From Planctomycetales bacterium (lineage in GTDB: Bacteria > Planctomycetota > Planctomycetia > Planctomycetales > Planctomycetaceae): a stretch of 64,000 nt of DNA. Made by a program: the position numbers and the translations under genes. Of this stretch, positions 35,186 through 44,045 are shown piece by piece. The notes below the pieces were generated by a model, which saw only the letters and a list, made by a program, of their open reading frames with translations, did not search any database and was not told the origin of the DNA. Numbering within the stretch: the stretch's first letter is position 1; each line of letters begins with the position of its first letter. Location: contig JAPLOA010000074.1 in the NCBI GenBank assembly GCA_026400835.1, positions 1-64,000 of the forward strand. The letters run 5' to 3'.

Positions 35186-36283
35186 ATGTTACTGAAACGC
35201 GTCAGTCTTGCCGCCGCTCTATTTTTGTCCACGGTCAACGTCGCTGCTGCAGCGGATGTTTGGGGACTCAAGCCGGGAACTCCAGAACTGAAGTCTGCCA
35301 CAACTCTGGCATTTGGACCTGAAGACATTCTGTTTGTTGGTGATGCGAAGAACGCCACGGTGTTCGCCATTGCAACTGGCAACACCGAAGGCGATGCCGC
35401 AGCCGCCTCAATCAACATTGACGATCTGCCCACGGCGATTGCCAACGAATTGCATGTCAGGAAAGTTGAAGTCAACGACGTTGCCGTGAATCCTCGCACC
35501 GGAGCGGCTTTCGTTGCGGTCACTGCCGACGACCACGCGGCTCTCGTGCAGATCGACGGAGCCGGCAAGATTTCCGAACTGCCCCTGAAGGACGTCAAGT
35601 TCTCCAAAGCGACGCTGGCTAATGCTCCGGAAGACAAAGTGGTTGGTGAAGGTCGACGGGCCCAGAATCGTCGGGCCGACTCCATCACCGATATTGCGTT
35701 CTTCGAAAACAAGCTGTTGGTCTCAGGACTCAGTACTGCTCAGTCAGCATCAACCGTACGGGAGATCAGCTTTCCGTTCGCCGACGCTGATAGAGGGATT
35801 GGCGTTGAAATTTATCATGCGGCTCATGGAAAGAGCGAAGATTCTTCGGCGATGAGAACCTTCGTGGCCATGATGATCGATGGCGAACCAAGCATTCTGG
35901 GAGCCTATGTTTGCACGCCGCTCGTGAAGATCCCGGTCAAGGAATTGGCTGCTGCTGGTGAGAAGGTCAAGGCGACGACCGTTGCGGAACTCGGCAACCG
36001 CAATCGCCCGCTCGACATGATCAGTTACTCAAAAGACGGTGCTGAGTATCTGCTGCTCAGCAACAACGCACGCGGTGTGATGAAGATTTCTACAGCCGGC
36101 CTGAAAGAGAATAAAGGGCTGACGGAGCCGGTGAGCGGTGGCGGAACAGCCGGACAGAAGTATGAAACTGTTGAATCCATGGCCGGCGTCGTGCAGATGG
36201 ACAAGCTGAATGAAACGTCGGCGCTGGTGCTGGTTCAGGCAGAAGGCGGCCCGCAGAATCTGAAGACTATTGCGTTGCCGTAG
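35186..36283 (+). CDS. Exported propeller-like protein of unknown function
   Basis: 365 residues from the ATG at 35186 (GAGGAAA upstream); the start gives a signal peptide MLLKRVSLAAALFLSTVNVA ending at AAAADVW. The mature protein is a run of short beta-strand units (LAFGPEDILFVGDAKNATVFAI, VNDVAVNPRTGAAFVAVTADD, ITDIAFFENKLLVSGLS, PLDMISYSKDGAEYLLLSN) that read like a seven-bladed propeller. I know no named family with this sequence; a periplasmic binding or structural role is a guess. A clear intrinsic terminator follows. Confidence 0.7.
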   Translation: MLLKRVSLAAALFLSTVNVAAAADVWGLKPGTPELKSATTLAFGPEDILFVGDAKNATVFAIATGNTEGDAAAASINIDDLPTAIANELHVRKVEVNDVAVNPRTGAAFVAVTADDHAALVQIDGAGKISELPLKDVKFSKATLANAPEDKVVGEGRRAQNRRADSITDIAFFENKLLVSGLSTAQSASTVREISFPFADADRGIGVEIYHAAHGKSEDSSAMRTFVAMMIDGEPSILGAYVCTPLVKIPVKELAAAGEKVKATTVAELGNRNRPLDMISYSKDGAEYLLLSNNARGVMKISTAGLKENKGLTEPVSGGGTAGQKYETVESMAGVVQMDKLNETSALVLVQAEGGPQNLKTIALP

Positions 36284-36324
36284 GGTCTGTGCTCTAAACG
36301 ACGCGACTTTGAAGATTCATCAGG

Positions 36325-36362
36325 ATGCCCCGGAAGTGTGATTGCTTCCGGGGCATTTTTTT
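36325..36362 (+). terminator. Intrinsic terminator after exported propeller gene
   Basis: Stem ATGCCCCGGAAG / CTTCCGGGGCAT, 8-nt loop, then T7. It lies 42 nt after the stop. Confidence 0.93.
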
Positions 36363-36424
36363 ATGCGACAACGCTACATCTGAAGGCGTAAAGATGTGCG
36401 ACGGTAAGAAGAAAACTCAGAAGT

Positions 36425-36572
36425 AAAAAACCGGATCGAAGAGAGAAAAGCGGCCTCCCTGCCGCATCGCCATCCCTGGTGGATAACTCTCGGCCAGTCG
36501 CGTGTCTTGTTGAGTGAGCAAGCGACCTGCTGGGAAGAGTGAGTGAGCAATGCTTTTCTCGTCTTCGATCCG
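36425..36572 (-). ncRNA. Candidate structured RNA downstream of mraZ
   Basis: On the minus strand CGGATCGAAGACGAGAAAAG opens a stem that closes about 110 nt later with CTTTTCTCTCTTCGATCCG: 20 pairs with a single bulged C, followed directly by GTTTTTT. Inside lie three hairpins: a long arm built on CCAG/CTGG and GTCG/CGAC pairs capped by CTTG/CAAG, a small CCA-GGGA-TGG hairpin, and GCGGC-AGGGAG-GCCGC. TTGCTCACTCA occurs twice, once in the junction and once in the long arm's loop. It could be a free small RNA or the 3' end of the mraZ transcript. It matches no RNA class I know. Confidence 0.5.
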
Positions 36573-36597
36573 TTCTGCTTCCGATTTGAAAGCGGGA

Positions 36598-37068
36598 TTA
36601 TTGTGTCAACTGCTTGAAGAGTTCGCCGAAGTCCGGCATCTCATCTTTCAGGACATTGTTCCATGCATCTGGTTGCCAGATTTCGACACAGATGACAGCT
36701 CCAACGACGACCGTTTCTTTTCCAGCATCAACGCCAAGAAATGGCCTGAAGCCTTCTGGTATCAGAAGTCGCGAGCGATTCGCCAGTCGTGTGGTCTGAT
36801 GACGAGTCGAGAGCAGACGTCCGAGGCGTTGAACTTCGCTCCAGCGTTGTTCCATTCGCCCTGAGTCGATTTTCTGCTTCAGCAACGCGATGCCACTGTC
36901 GAGCCGTTTCTGCCATTCCGCGGGCTGCCAAAGGCTCAGGCAACCGGCTCGTTCCTTGGCAATGATGACGTCACCGTTCTCATCGGAGATCGAAGCCGAC
37001 AGCTCTGTCGGAAGCATCAGGCGAAAGCGATCATCGATCGTTCGCTTGTATTCTCCCGTCAGAAACAT
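36598..37068 (-). CDS. mraZ: MraZ transcriptional regulator
   Basis: 156 residues, near the family's usual ~145-150. Two SpoVT/AbrB-type repeats: [20 protein letters not shown] at the N-terminus and [20 protein letters not shown] in the second half, the positions where MraZ has its conserved DxxGR-type loops (here DDRFR and NRSR). MraZ normally heads the division and cell-wall (dcw) cluster and represses it by binding tandem TGGG boxes. Here no mraW, ftsL, mur or ftsZ gene is near, and I see no tandem TGGG boxes upstream of the start. Planctomycetes lack FtsZ, so the target of this protein is an open question. Confidence 0.88.
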   Translation of the reverse strand: MFLTGEYKRTIDDRFRLMLPTELSASISDENGDVIIAKERAGCLSLWQPAEWQKRLDSGIALLKQKIDSGRMEQRWSEVQRLGRLLSTRHQTTRLANRSRLLIPEGFRPFLGVDAGKETVVVGAVICVEIWQPDAWNNVLKDEMPDFGELFKQLTQ

Positions 37069-37852
37069 GTGGAAACTCTCTTCCTTCTTACGAGGGCAGC
37101 ACCCCCAGTAATCGCTGGTCTGCCAGAGCTGGTCTGTCAGCCAGACACCACATAACTCTTGTGTGACCGCAGCCGCAAGCCCAAGGCTTACAGCTTATCG
37201 GGCATTAATCCCACTTTCAACTTGTTTTCAAAGATCGTTATGGGCGTGAATCCCACAAACTGCTCCCGCAGCTTACGCGCGGCAGTTGGCGTCGGCAAGG
37301 GACCGGATAATCGAATTTTCCGAATTTGACGGAATGCGATCCTGGGCGAATTGGCGACCGCGATTTCGCTGGAATGGCACGGGCCACACCCCCGTTTCGG
37401 AGTGGAATGCGTTGGCCTGGAAAGATAGAAAGCCATGGGGGGCACTGACTTCAATGCCCAATCTGTCGGATATCTCTGCTGCGAAAACTCTGTCGAGAAT
37501 CCCTGTTTGACCCCGGGTGTTTTCGGCCATATATTCGATTTGGGTTTATGAACTGGACTGCGGCGTTGATAGTGTGATCATTGCAACTCATCCGAGGGCA
37601 AAGAATGTTTTCGGATGATTGGCCGGTGTGGGACTTATTCTCTGCACGGTGCAGATTGAGGCCGAGTGTTCGCGGGATACCCCCGGGAAGTTCGCCTCAA
37701 TCGTGGCCGCGTGCAGAAAAGATCCCCGCCGACCAGCACGTCTGGTTTCATGGTTGAGATCATTAGCAGGGCATGATGCCGCTCGGATTTGAATGCACTG
37801 AGTGGGATGGACCACAACGGCGAACACGGCTGTCGGGGTCGAGGGGAACATC
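37069..37852. other. Long divergent region mraZ / S41 protease, no gene seen
   Basis: About 780 bp. Several short frames cross it on both strands, none with recognisable content or a good ribosome binding site. The mraZ promoter (leftward) and that of the S41 protease (rightward) should be here. I see no repeat shared with other parts of the window. Confidence 0.35.
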
Positions 37853-39496
37853 ATGCGTGTAAACGTGCTGAGTTGTCGGCTCTGGTCGACCTTGACTCTC
37901 GTCTCACTGTTTCTTCTAACGCCGGCTGTCCTGCGAGCTGAAGACCCTGTGGAAGTCGATGCGTCCATCTACGCCGATGCGGCGGACGCTTTACGAGCGG
38001 GCGAACTGCTTGAGAACAATCGGCAGTGGGTTGAAGCGATCAACCACTATGAAGCCACGCTTGAGCGATTCACGGATGATGAAGGCCTGAAGTATGGTCT
38101 GCGTCGAACACGAATCCACTTCGGTGTCGATCGTCGCTATTCGGACCGCAGTTTTGAAGAAAAGCTGTTAACCAAAGGTCGAGCGGAAGCGTTGGATCTG
38201 TTTGAAGACATCCTGAGTCGGGTTCAGTATGAATATGTGGAGCCGATCAAGGAGACTCGTTTCGTTGCTCATGGAACAGAGAGCCTCTACATGGCTCTGA
38301 AGAATGATCGGTTCACCGCCAGGAACAAACTTGACGACAAAACTGAAGCCATTGACCGAGTCCGCCAGGCCCTTATCAAGGACTTCTGGAATCGTCGTAT
38401 TGACAGCCGCATGCAGGCTCGATCCACAGTGACGGCCGTTTGTGATCTGTGTCAGCGCGAGTTGGGGATCTCAGGAACTGTGGTCGTGATGGAATACATC
38501 TTCGGCGGCTGCAATGCTCTGGATGAATACAGCAACTTCCTGACGCCGGACCGCTATAACGATCTGTTTGGCAGCATTCAGGGTGAGCTTGTCGGGATCG
38601 GGATTGAGATGAAGGGCGTCAAAGGACGCGGCATGCATCTTGTCAATGTGCTGTTCAACAGCCCGGCCGAACGAGGTGGCTTGCAGCCGGACGACTATAT
38701 CGTCGCCATCGACGGCACCGATTGCAAAGAATTATCAACTGACGATGCTGCTCGACTTCTCCGTGGAACCAGTGGCAGCACTGTTAGCCTGACCTATGAA
38801 TCTCCGAACGGAACTCAGAAGACCGGCGATTTTGTTCGCCAGCGAGTTCAGATCCACAGCGTGACTCGAAAACTGATGCTCGATGAAGCCAGTAAGATTG
38901 GTTACATCCGCATGGAGGGCTTTCAGAACAATACCGCAGAAGAATTAGATGAAGCTCTGCGAGGTCTTGAGCGTCAGGGTATGAAGGCATTGATCTGGGA
39001 CTTGCGTGGGAACCCTGGTGGACTGCTGGAAACGGCAGCGGCTGTTATCGACCGATTCATCGATCGCGGCGTTCTGGTATCCACAAAAGGTCGATCACCC
39101 GAGCAGAATCAGGTGTTTCAGGCTCATGGCAATAATGTGCGTCACTATCCTCTGGCTTTGATCGTCGACGAAAACAGTGCCAGCGCCAGTGAGATTGTCG
39201 CAGGGGCTATTCGAGATCATCATCGTGGTAAAATCGTGGGACGAAAGACTTACGGGAAGTGGTCGGTGCAGAGCATCATTCATCTTCCGGGCGACACCGG
39301 GCTGAAGCTGACGACGGCGAAGTTTTATTCTCCTGACGACAAGAACTACTCCGGTAAAGGATTGGCCCCGGACGTCGAAGTTCCGGAACCGAAGGACCTG
39401 CAGTATTCATTCTATCGAGGACGCACAACGGAAGAGATCAGTGCAGATCCGGATGTGGCTGAAGCCATTGAAATCCTGCAGAACCAGCTCCAGTAG
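37853..39496 (+). CDS. S41-family carboxy-terminal processing protease with PDZ domain
   Basis: 547 residues from the ATG at 37853 (GAGGGGA upstream), which gives a signal peptide (LWSTLTLVSLFLLTPAVLRA). A TPR-like helical region follows (ADALRAGELLENNRQWVEAI), then a helical domain, a PDZ domain (GIGIEMKGVKGRGMHLVNVL, SPAERGGLQPDDYIVAIDGT) and the peptidase core. The catalytic Ser is in DENSASASEIVAGAI (~442) and the Lys in GRKTYGKWSVQS (~465). CtpA-type enzymes trim proteins in the periplasm. The next gene, 20 bp on, is probably in the same operon. Confidence 0.93.
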   Translation: MRVNVLSCRLWSTLTLVSLFLLTPAVLRAEDPVEVDASIYADAADALRAGELLENNRQWVEAINHYEATLERFTDDEGLKYGLRRTRIHFGVDRRYSDRSFEEKLLTKGRAEALDLFEDILSRVQYEYVEPIKETRFVAHGTESLYMALKNDRFTARNKLDDKTEAIDRVRQALIKDFWNRRIDSRMQARSTVTAVCDLCQRELGISGTVVVMEYIFGGCNALDEYSNFLTPDRYNDLFGSIQGELVGIGIEMKGVKGRGMHLVNVLFNSPAERGGLQPDDYIVAIDGTDCKELSTDDAARLLRGTSGSTVSLTYESPNGTQKTGDFVRQRVQIHSVTRKLMLDEASKIGYIRMEGFQNNTAEELDEALRGLERQGMKALIWDLRGNPGGLLETAAAVIDRFIDRGVLVSTKGRSPEQNQVFQAHGNNVRHYPLALIVDENSASASEIVAGAIRDHHRGKIVGRKTYGKWSVQSIIHLPGDTGLKLTTAKFYSPDDKNYSGKGLAPDVEVPEPKDLQYSFYRGRTTEEISADPDVAEAIEILQNQLQ

Positions 39497-39516
39497 AACG
39501 GACGCGGGGAAATCGA

Positions 39517-40401
39517 GTGGCGTCATCTCTGCTGCATAACTGTCATGGATCACGCCCCGGCGAAGTCTTTGAAGATTTTTTCCCCGACGGCATTGTCGGC
39601 ATCGATCTCGCCCACGAGTCACGTGAGCTACTCGTGGGAACTCGCCGCGGCCACCTGACGTTGATGAATCAATCGGGCGATCGGCTGGTTGAGAACCTGA
39701 ATTGTCCGGGACTTTCGCGCGTCGTGATTGCTCATTCCGGCGATCTTGGCGCGGCGATTGTTGATGGGCGTCGCCTGATCTGCTTCGATAGAACTCTCCG
39801 GCCGCTCTGGGACGCTGCAATCACGGGGCGGATCACGGGACTGGCTGTATCCCCGCACGGAAGCCATATTGCTTTTAGTACGGATGCTTCGCGGCTTCAC
39901 ATTGTGTCAGCCGATCGCAAAGAGATAGCGAAAATCGAGACACGTCGACCGATGGAACATCTGGCCTTCTTTGCTGAGCAACCTGAGCTGCTGGCGGCCG
40001 CGGAGTTCGGGCAACTTTGTCGCTACACGCTCAAAGGCAAAGAAGTCTGGAGTGAGCAACTCCTGAACAATTTGGGAGACATGAGTTTGGCGGAAGGAGC
40101 CAAACGCGTCTTCCTGGCGGCCTTCAATCATGGCGTTCAGGTTTACAATCGCTCGGGTGAGCAATTAGGAGCTTTCGCGATTGACGGCATTCCTTCACGA
40201 GTTTCGGCGGCCGCAAATAAGAGTCGAGTGGCGGTCCTGACTTTGGAGAATCGAATCTACTGGCTGAATTTTGATGGCGAAATTCAATGGGCCGTGGATG
40301 TCTCACAAGATCCGCCACAGTATATCTGTGCGGGGCCACTGGGCGATCGACTTTATATTGCCACTCAATCGGGCTGCGTGATTCAGGTCTGCTGGCCGTG
40401 A
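39517..40401 (+). CDS. Cytoplasmic WD40/PQQ-like beta-propeller
   Basis: 294 residues from a GTG with GGGGA 6 nt upstream. There is no signal peptide. Repeating strand patterns run throughout: IVGIDLAHESRELLVGTRRG, GLAVSPHGSHIAFSTDASRLHIVSAD, LAFFAEQPELLAAAEFGQLCRY, MSLAEGAKRVFLAAFNHGVQVYN and SRVAVLTLENRIYWLNFDGEI. This is a seven-bladed propeller likely used for protein binding. Its 3' end overlaps the 3' end of the kinase gene by 19 bp. Following an S41 protease in the same direction, it could be a partner of either neighbour; that is inference. Confidence 0.75.
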   Translation: MASSLLHNCHGSRPGEVFEDFFPDGIVGIDLAHESRELLVGTRRGHLTLMNQSGDRLVENLNCPGLSRVVIAHSGDLGAAIVDGRRLICFDRTLRPLWDAAITGRITGLAVSPHGSHIAFSTDASRLHIVSADRKEIAKIETRRPMEHLAFFAEQPELLAAAEFGQLCRYTLKGKEVWSEQLLNNLGDMSLAEGAKRVFLAAFNHGVQVYNRSGEQLGAFAIDGIPSRVSAAANKSRVAVLTLENRIYWLNFDGEIQWAVDVSQDPPQYICAGPLGDRLYIATQSGCVIQVCWP

Positions 40402-41546
40402 TTCCGGGAGTCTGAATCCGGAATCACGATCTTTGTAGTTCCGTCGGGCACGATGTCACTGACCTTCTCGCGACGGCTGCCGGAGTTCGTCTCCAGCTCA
40501 GCAATCCAACGCCGCAATTCCATCCCGTATTCTTCAGCAAGATCACTCTTGATCAGTTCTCGCAGGAAGCCGGCTGCACCGTACTCGGACAACTCGGCCT
40601 CTTCGGCCGTGCTGAATCGTTGCTGCGGATCAGGGTGCACTAATCCTCGCAGCAGGCGAATCAAGGGTTCGCTGAACTGAAATTCTTCCATTGGCAGCAG
40701 GCTGGGCAAACGCTCAAGAATCGTCTGCTTGGCTTGAATCAACTGTTCAAAGTTCATTCCGGAAAACGGTCGGGACCCGGACAACATTTCAATCAGCATG
40801 TAGCCGAGGCTGGCCAGATCGGATTGAGCGGTCGCGCGATGCCCGGAGAGAATCTCGGGGGCTGCATACTCCAGCGTACAAGGCTGAGCATGAGGAGGTC
40901 GCCCGAGCCAATAAGCCGAACCGATGTCGATGATTTTGACCTGGCCCGTGCGTTTGACCATGACGTTGGATGGCTTGAGATCGCAGTGGACGATCCCGCC
41001 CCGATGCAGCGCGGCGATTCCTTCGAGACATTCTCGAATGATGGCCACTGCCATGCCTGGTTTAAGACGACAGTCGACTTCGCCGGTCGTGATGACTCGT
41101 TCTGTAATGTTGGCCCAGCGAGTTTCGGTCACGGCGTCCTGAACAAATGCCAGAGTATCTCGTCGGAGAATGTGCAGCAGGTCAAATCCATCGATCCACT
41201 CCATCTCCAGCACATAAATCCCACTGTCGAGCTGAAACGTATGGACCGAAACAAGGTGGTCGACCTGAATGCGAGCAACGATCGCGGAGACTTCGGCGAG
41301 GCGATGCATCTCCTCTTCATATCGCAACAGCGAACTGAACGCGGCGGGAGAGAAAAATTTCAAGGCGACCGGAATGCTGAATGAAGCGGCACCTCGGCGT
41401 TCCGCCAGCATCACGCTTCCCTGGCCACCCACACCCAGTCGCTTTATGAACGAACGTTCAGAGGGCCAGTTGATCGCTGGTCGCTGCAGCAAACTTCCAT
41501 ACACCTGCTGCAGTCCCAGAACCTGGGAGTCAGGCGACGTTTTCAT
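40383..41546 (-). CDS. Cytoplasmic Hanks-type Ser/Thr protein kinase
   Basis: 387 residues from the ATG at 41546; a TTG at 41570 is possible. Gly loop LGVGGQGSVMLAERRG, Lys in VALKFF, catalytic loop HCDLKPSNVMV (Arg replaced by Cys, a non-RD type), metal site IIDIGSAYW (DFG read as DIG) and the APE motif EYAAPEILSG. No membrane segment is seen, unlike most planctomycete kinases. The C-terminal tail is short and polar. The gene meets the propeller gene tail to tail with a 19-bp overlap. The HCD and DIG variants are within the range of active kinases, but activity is not assured. Confidence 0.9.
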   Translation of the reverse strand: MKTSPDSQVLGLQQVYGSLLQRPAINWPSERSFIKRLGVGGQGSVMLAERRGAASFSIPVALKFFSPAAFSSLLRYEEEMHRLAEVSAIVARIQVDHLVSVHTFQLDSGIYVLEMEWIDGFDLLHILRRDTLAFVQDAVTETRWANITERVITTGEVDCRLKPGMAVAIIRECLEGIAALHRGGIVHCDLKPSNVMVKRTGQVKIIDIGSAYWLGRPPHAQPCTLEYAAPEILSGHRATAQSDLASLGYMLIEMLSGSRPFSGMNFEQLIQAKQTILERLPSLLPMEEFQFSEPLIRLLRGLVHPDPQQRFSTAEEAELSEYGAAGFLRELIKSDLAEEYGMELRRWIAELETNSGSRREKVSDIVPDGTTKIVIPDSDSRNHGQQT

Positions 41547-42267
41547 GAGTATGTTTGATCGCGTCGTCAAAGATCAGGACATCCGATCAGTATGTCAGAA
41601 AAACGCTTAACATCAGCCCCTGTTTGCCAAGCCTGATTCGCCATGGGGCTGAATTCGACGACAGGCCGAGAATCCAGCAGTTCAGAATTCCACGTGAGTC
41701 ACGTCAAACAGGCTCTCAACCTTAAGAGAGACGCACCGACGGGTAGTGTAGGAACCTTTGACCGAATTGTGGTCAGGAATGGCCCAACTTTGACTCTAAT
41801 CGATAAACATGCGATGTCTCTGATGACTGCCGGAGCGAACCTGGATTGCTCGGACCAGGTACTCGTATTGGTTTTTCTTGACTGCCGAGCCGGTAGCAAA
41901 GACCCCTGCCGTCGCCTTCGGCTGTAGGGTGAGCGATTGAATCGATAGTCCAAAAGCCGAACGAATGCGAGCTTCAGGAACATGGCAGAATGGATCTTGC
42001 CATCAAAATCAGCATTGCCGGTGCTGTTCCGGATTCCTGGATGAGGCTGTCGCTGTAATCGATATCAACAAAATGGCGTTTCTTCTTGGAAAAACTCCCG
42101 CAGAGTGCGCAGAATCCCCTCATCCGTCAGAATTCCCTCCATCTTTGATCCGTGCGACCGGAATCAAGTTGTCGAAACGCGACATTTGAGCAAACTTTAA
42201 GTCAAACTCGGATGCATTGTTTACCGAGTGGCACGGATCCCGCCCCCAACCCCTTTGAGTGACTGAA
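41547..42267. other. Intergenic region kinase / coiled-coil protein
   Basis: About 720 bp with only short, contentless frames. ACGTGAGTCACGT at 41692-41704 is a 13-nt palindrome. The promoters of both divergent flanking genes are expected here. No tRNA or dispersed repeat seen. Confidence 0.35.
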
Positions 42268-43053
42268 ATGAAAACCCTGCTGACTTCATTAGCCGTAGCA
42301 CTGGCGTTCGGAAGTGTTTCCGAAGCTGGGCTGAAATCCTGTTTGAAGCCGGAACAAAACAACTGTGCTCCGTGCAACACAACTCGCTGGTACAAAGCGA
42401 AAGATGGCACCTATCGCGAGATGATGCCGTACAAGGACGCGCTGTCTCGTGCAGAAGATGCCGACGACATGGAACCGGTGCTGAAGCAAGCTCAGGCTGA
42501 TTTGGTTGCAGCCAACGCTGCCATCGAAGCCGCCAAGGCTGAGATTGAAGCTGTCAAAGCAGAAGCTGCGAAGGTAAAGGCTGCTATGGAAACTCAGGTT
42601 GCTGAACTGAACAAGCAGCTTGATGGCGAGAAGAAAACAGTGGCCACTGAAAAGGCGCGAGCAGAGAAGGCCGAAGCCGCTCACAAGATGTGCATCGAAG
42701 AAGTTGCTCAACTGCGTGAAGCTGGCAAGAAGCAGGATGAAGCTCTGGCATCGACCAAAGGCGAATTGAAGACAACGACTGAAGAGCGAGATGCTCTGAA
42801 GACAGCGAAGGCGGATCTTGAGAAGCAGGTCACTGACCTGACTGCGGCCAGGAACGCAGCCGAAGAAGCCCTGAAGGCTGCTCAGGCTGAATTGGAAAAG
42901 ATGAAGCAGGAAGCCGCTGAATCCAGGAAGGCCGCTGTTGAAGGCGAACCAGCCAAAGAAGGTGAAGATCCAAACGCCGGCGGTGAGAAGCCGCCGGAAC
43001 CTGGAACTGAACCAGTTCCAGCCACTGAGCCAACGCCAGAGCCGGGCCAGTAG
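42268..43053 (+). CDS. Secreted coiled-coil protein
   Basis: 261 residues from the ATG at 42268 (a GTG three codons earlier is in frame). Signal peptide MKTLLTSLAVALAFGSVSEA. A short Cys-rich head (CLKPEQNNCAPC) precedes a long Ala/Glu/Lys-rich heptad region of about 160 residues, interrupted by one Cys (AAHKMCIEEVAQLRE), and a Pro/Glu/Thr-rich tail ending PTPEPGQ. The heptads predict an elongated periplasmic coiled coil; the tail looks disordered. No named family. It resembles the spacer-type proteins that sit between membranes, but that is inference. A clear terminator follows, so it is its own transcript. Confidence 0.75.
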   Translation: MKTLLTSLAVALAFGSVSEAGLKSCLKPEQNNCAPCNTTRWYKAKDGTYREMMPYKDALSRAEDADDMEPVLKQAQADLVAANAAIEAAKAEIEAVKAEAAKVKAAMETQVAELNKQLDGEKKTVATEKARAEKAEAAHKMCIEEVAQLREAGKKQDEALASTKGELKTTTEERDALKTAKADLEKQVTDLTAARNAAEEALKAAQAELEKMKQEAAESRKAAVEGEPAKEGEDPNAGGEKPPEPGTEPVPATEPTPEPGQ

Positions 43054-43088
43054 ATTTAGTCGCGGACCAAATAGAGTGCTCGAAATCC

Positions 43089-43128
43089 AAAGCCTCGTCA
43101 GATTCACTGAATCCGACGGGGCTTTTTT
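43089..43128 (+). terminator. Intrinsic terminator after coiled-coil gene
   Basis: AAGCCTCGTCAGATT pairs with AATCCGACGGGGCTT (one mismatch, one T-G), 5-nt loop, followed by TTTTTT. Confidence 0.88.
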
Positions 43129-43314
43129 CGTTTTCCTCCAATTCTGAACAACCGGACTGACGACACAACCGGTCATCCCTGAACGAGCGCGATGTCTTTT
43201 TGCATCAACCAGGGCCAATGCGGGCATGCGCTCCGGTGCGTTGAATTTGCTGAGCTAGATTTGACTCAATGCAGAGAGTTGTTTTTAAGCTGGTTTGTGG
43301 ATGGGAGAAGAAAG

Positions 43315-43587
43315 ATGGTCAGTGCGGTCCGCCAGTTAAGCCTTACAGCGGTCATTTTCGTTCTGGGACTTTTGACCGCCCATTCACCCGCATACTCCAC
43401 GACTCTGCTTCAGACCGAAGACAAGAAATCTCCGGAGGCATTCTTGAGCGGTGGAGCACGTTCCGAAAAAGTGCTGGTTGAAATTCTGGCAACGCTCAAG
43501 CAGATCGATACTCGGATCAGCAACATCGAAGATCACCTTCAGAAAACGGCGGAAACCCCGACCGAGAAGTCGGGTCGCAAAAGATAA
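43315..43587 (+). CDS. Small secreted coiled-coil protein
   Basis: 90 residues from the ATG at 43315 (GGGAGAAGAAAG upstream). Signal peptide LSLTAVIFVLGLLTAHSPAY, then a mature part of about 60 residues holding a short amphipathic helix, VLVEILATLKQIDTRISNIE, and a Lys/Arg tail. Downstream of the larger secreted coiled-coil gene but past its terminator. No named family. The helix looks like the small dimer or trimer coil of planctomycete hypothetical proteins. Confidence 0.6.
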   Translation: MVSAVRQLSLTAVIFVLGLLTAHSPAYSTTLLQTEDKKSPEAFLSGGARSEKVLVEILATLKQIDTRISNIEDHLQKTAETPTEKSGRKR

Positions 43588-44045
43588 GCCAGAGTGGCAT
43601 CGAAAATCACACGAGCCATGCTCACAGCCGCACCATCAGAGCCACGTACCCGAAAAAATCCGGGGCGTATCGGACTGGAGTTCGATGCCAGCGAATTTTT
43701 TGCGTGCAAGTTATGCGTGCTGAACGAGGAGGGAAGCTGATTCAGACTGGTTCCTGTGCGGCAATTGCGGGGTCACTTTTGGGGGTATCCGAGTAATTCT
43801 GGTTTCGCTCCTTTTCAGAGCACTGACCTCCTGCTTGCTGCCGCCGGGTTTCGTGGCGCAGCTATGGCCAGTGTCTTGCCGATGGAAGTCTGTGATCGTC
43901 CTGTACCTGGGATGGCAGGCGGATCGGAAAAAACACGATCAGGGAATTCAGACTTGTCGGCAACGGAGGCAACCGTTGTCGCCGGCAATCGTTGTCGCCG
44001 GCAATCGAATCTACGATCGGGGGACTTCGATACGACTCGGAATCC
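43588..44045. other. Intergenic region with a 16-nt tandem repeat
   Basis: No credible gene over ~450 bp. GTTGTCGCCGGCAATC occurs twice in tandem (43975-44006), near a related GTCGGCAACGGAGGCAAC. It lies between convergent genes and may carry their terminators, although I see no T-run. Confidence 0.4.

Noticed and set aside
36475-36495. DnaA box (TTATCCACC on the minus strand)
   Set aside because: Single site with one mismatch, no cluster, no dnaA or dnaN nearby; it lies inside the structured RNA candidate.
36550-36864. Plus-strand frame opposite mraZ
   Set aside because: It is antisense to mraZ, which has clear family content.
37188-37530. Short minus- and plus-strand frames between mraZ and the S41 gene
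   Set aside because: Frames overlap one another on opposite strands, none with recognisable content or a convincing start site.
42289-43227. Long minus-strand frame across the coiled-coil gene
   Set aside because: Antisense of the Ala/Glu/Lys-rich repeats; gives a Leu/Ser/Phe-rich pseudo-protein.
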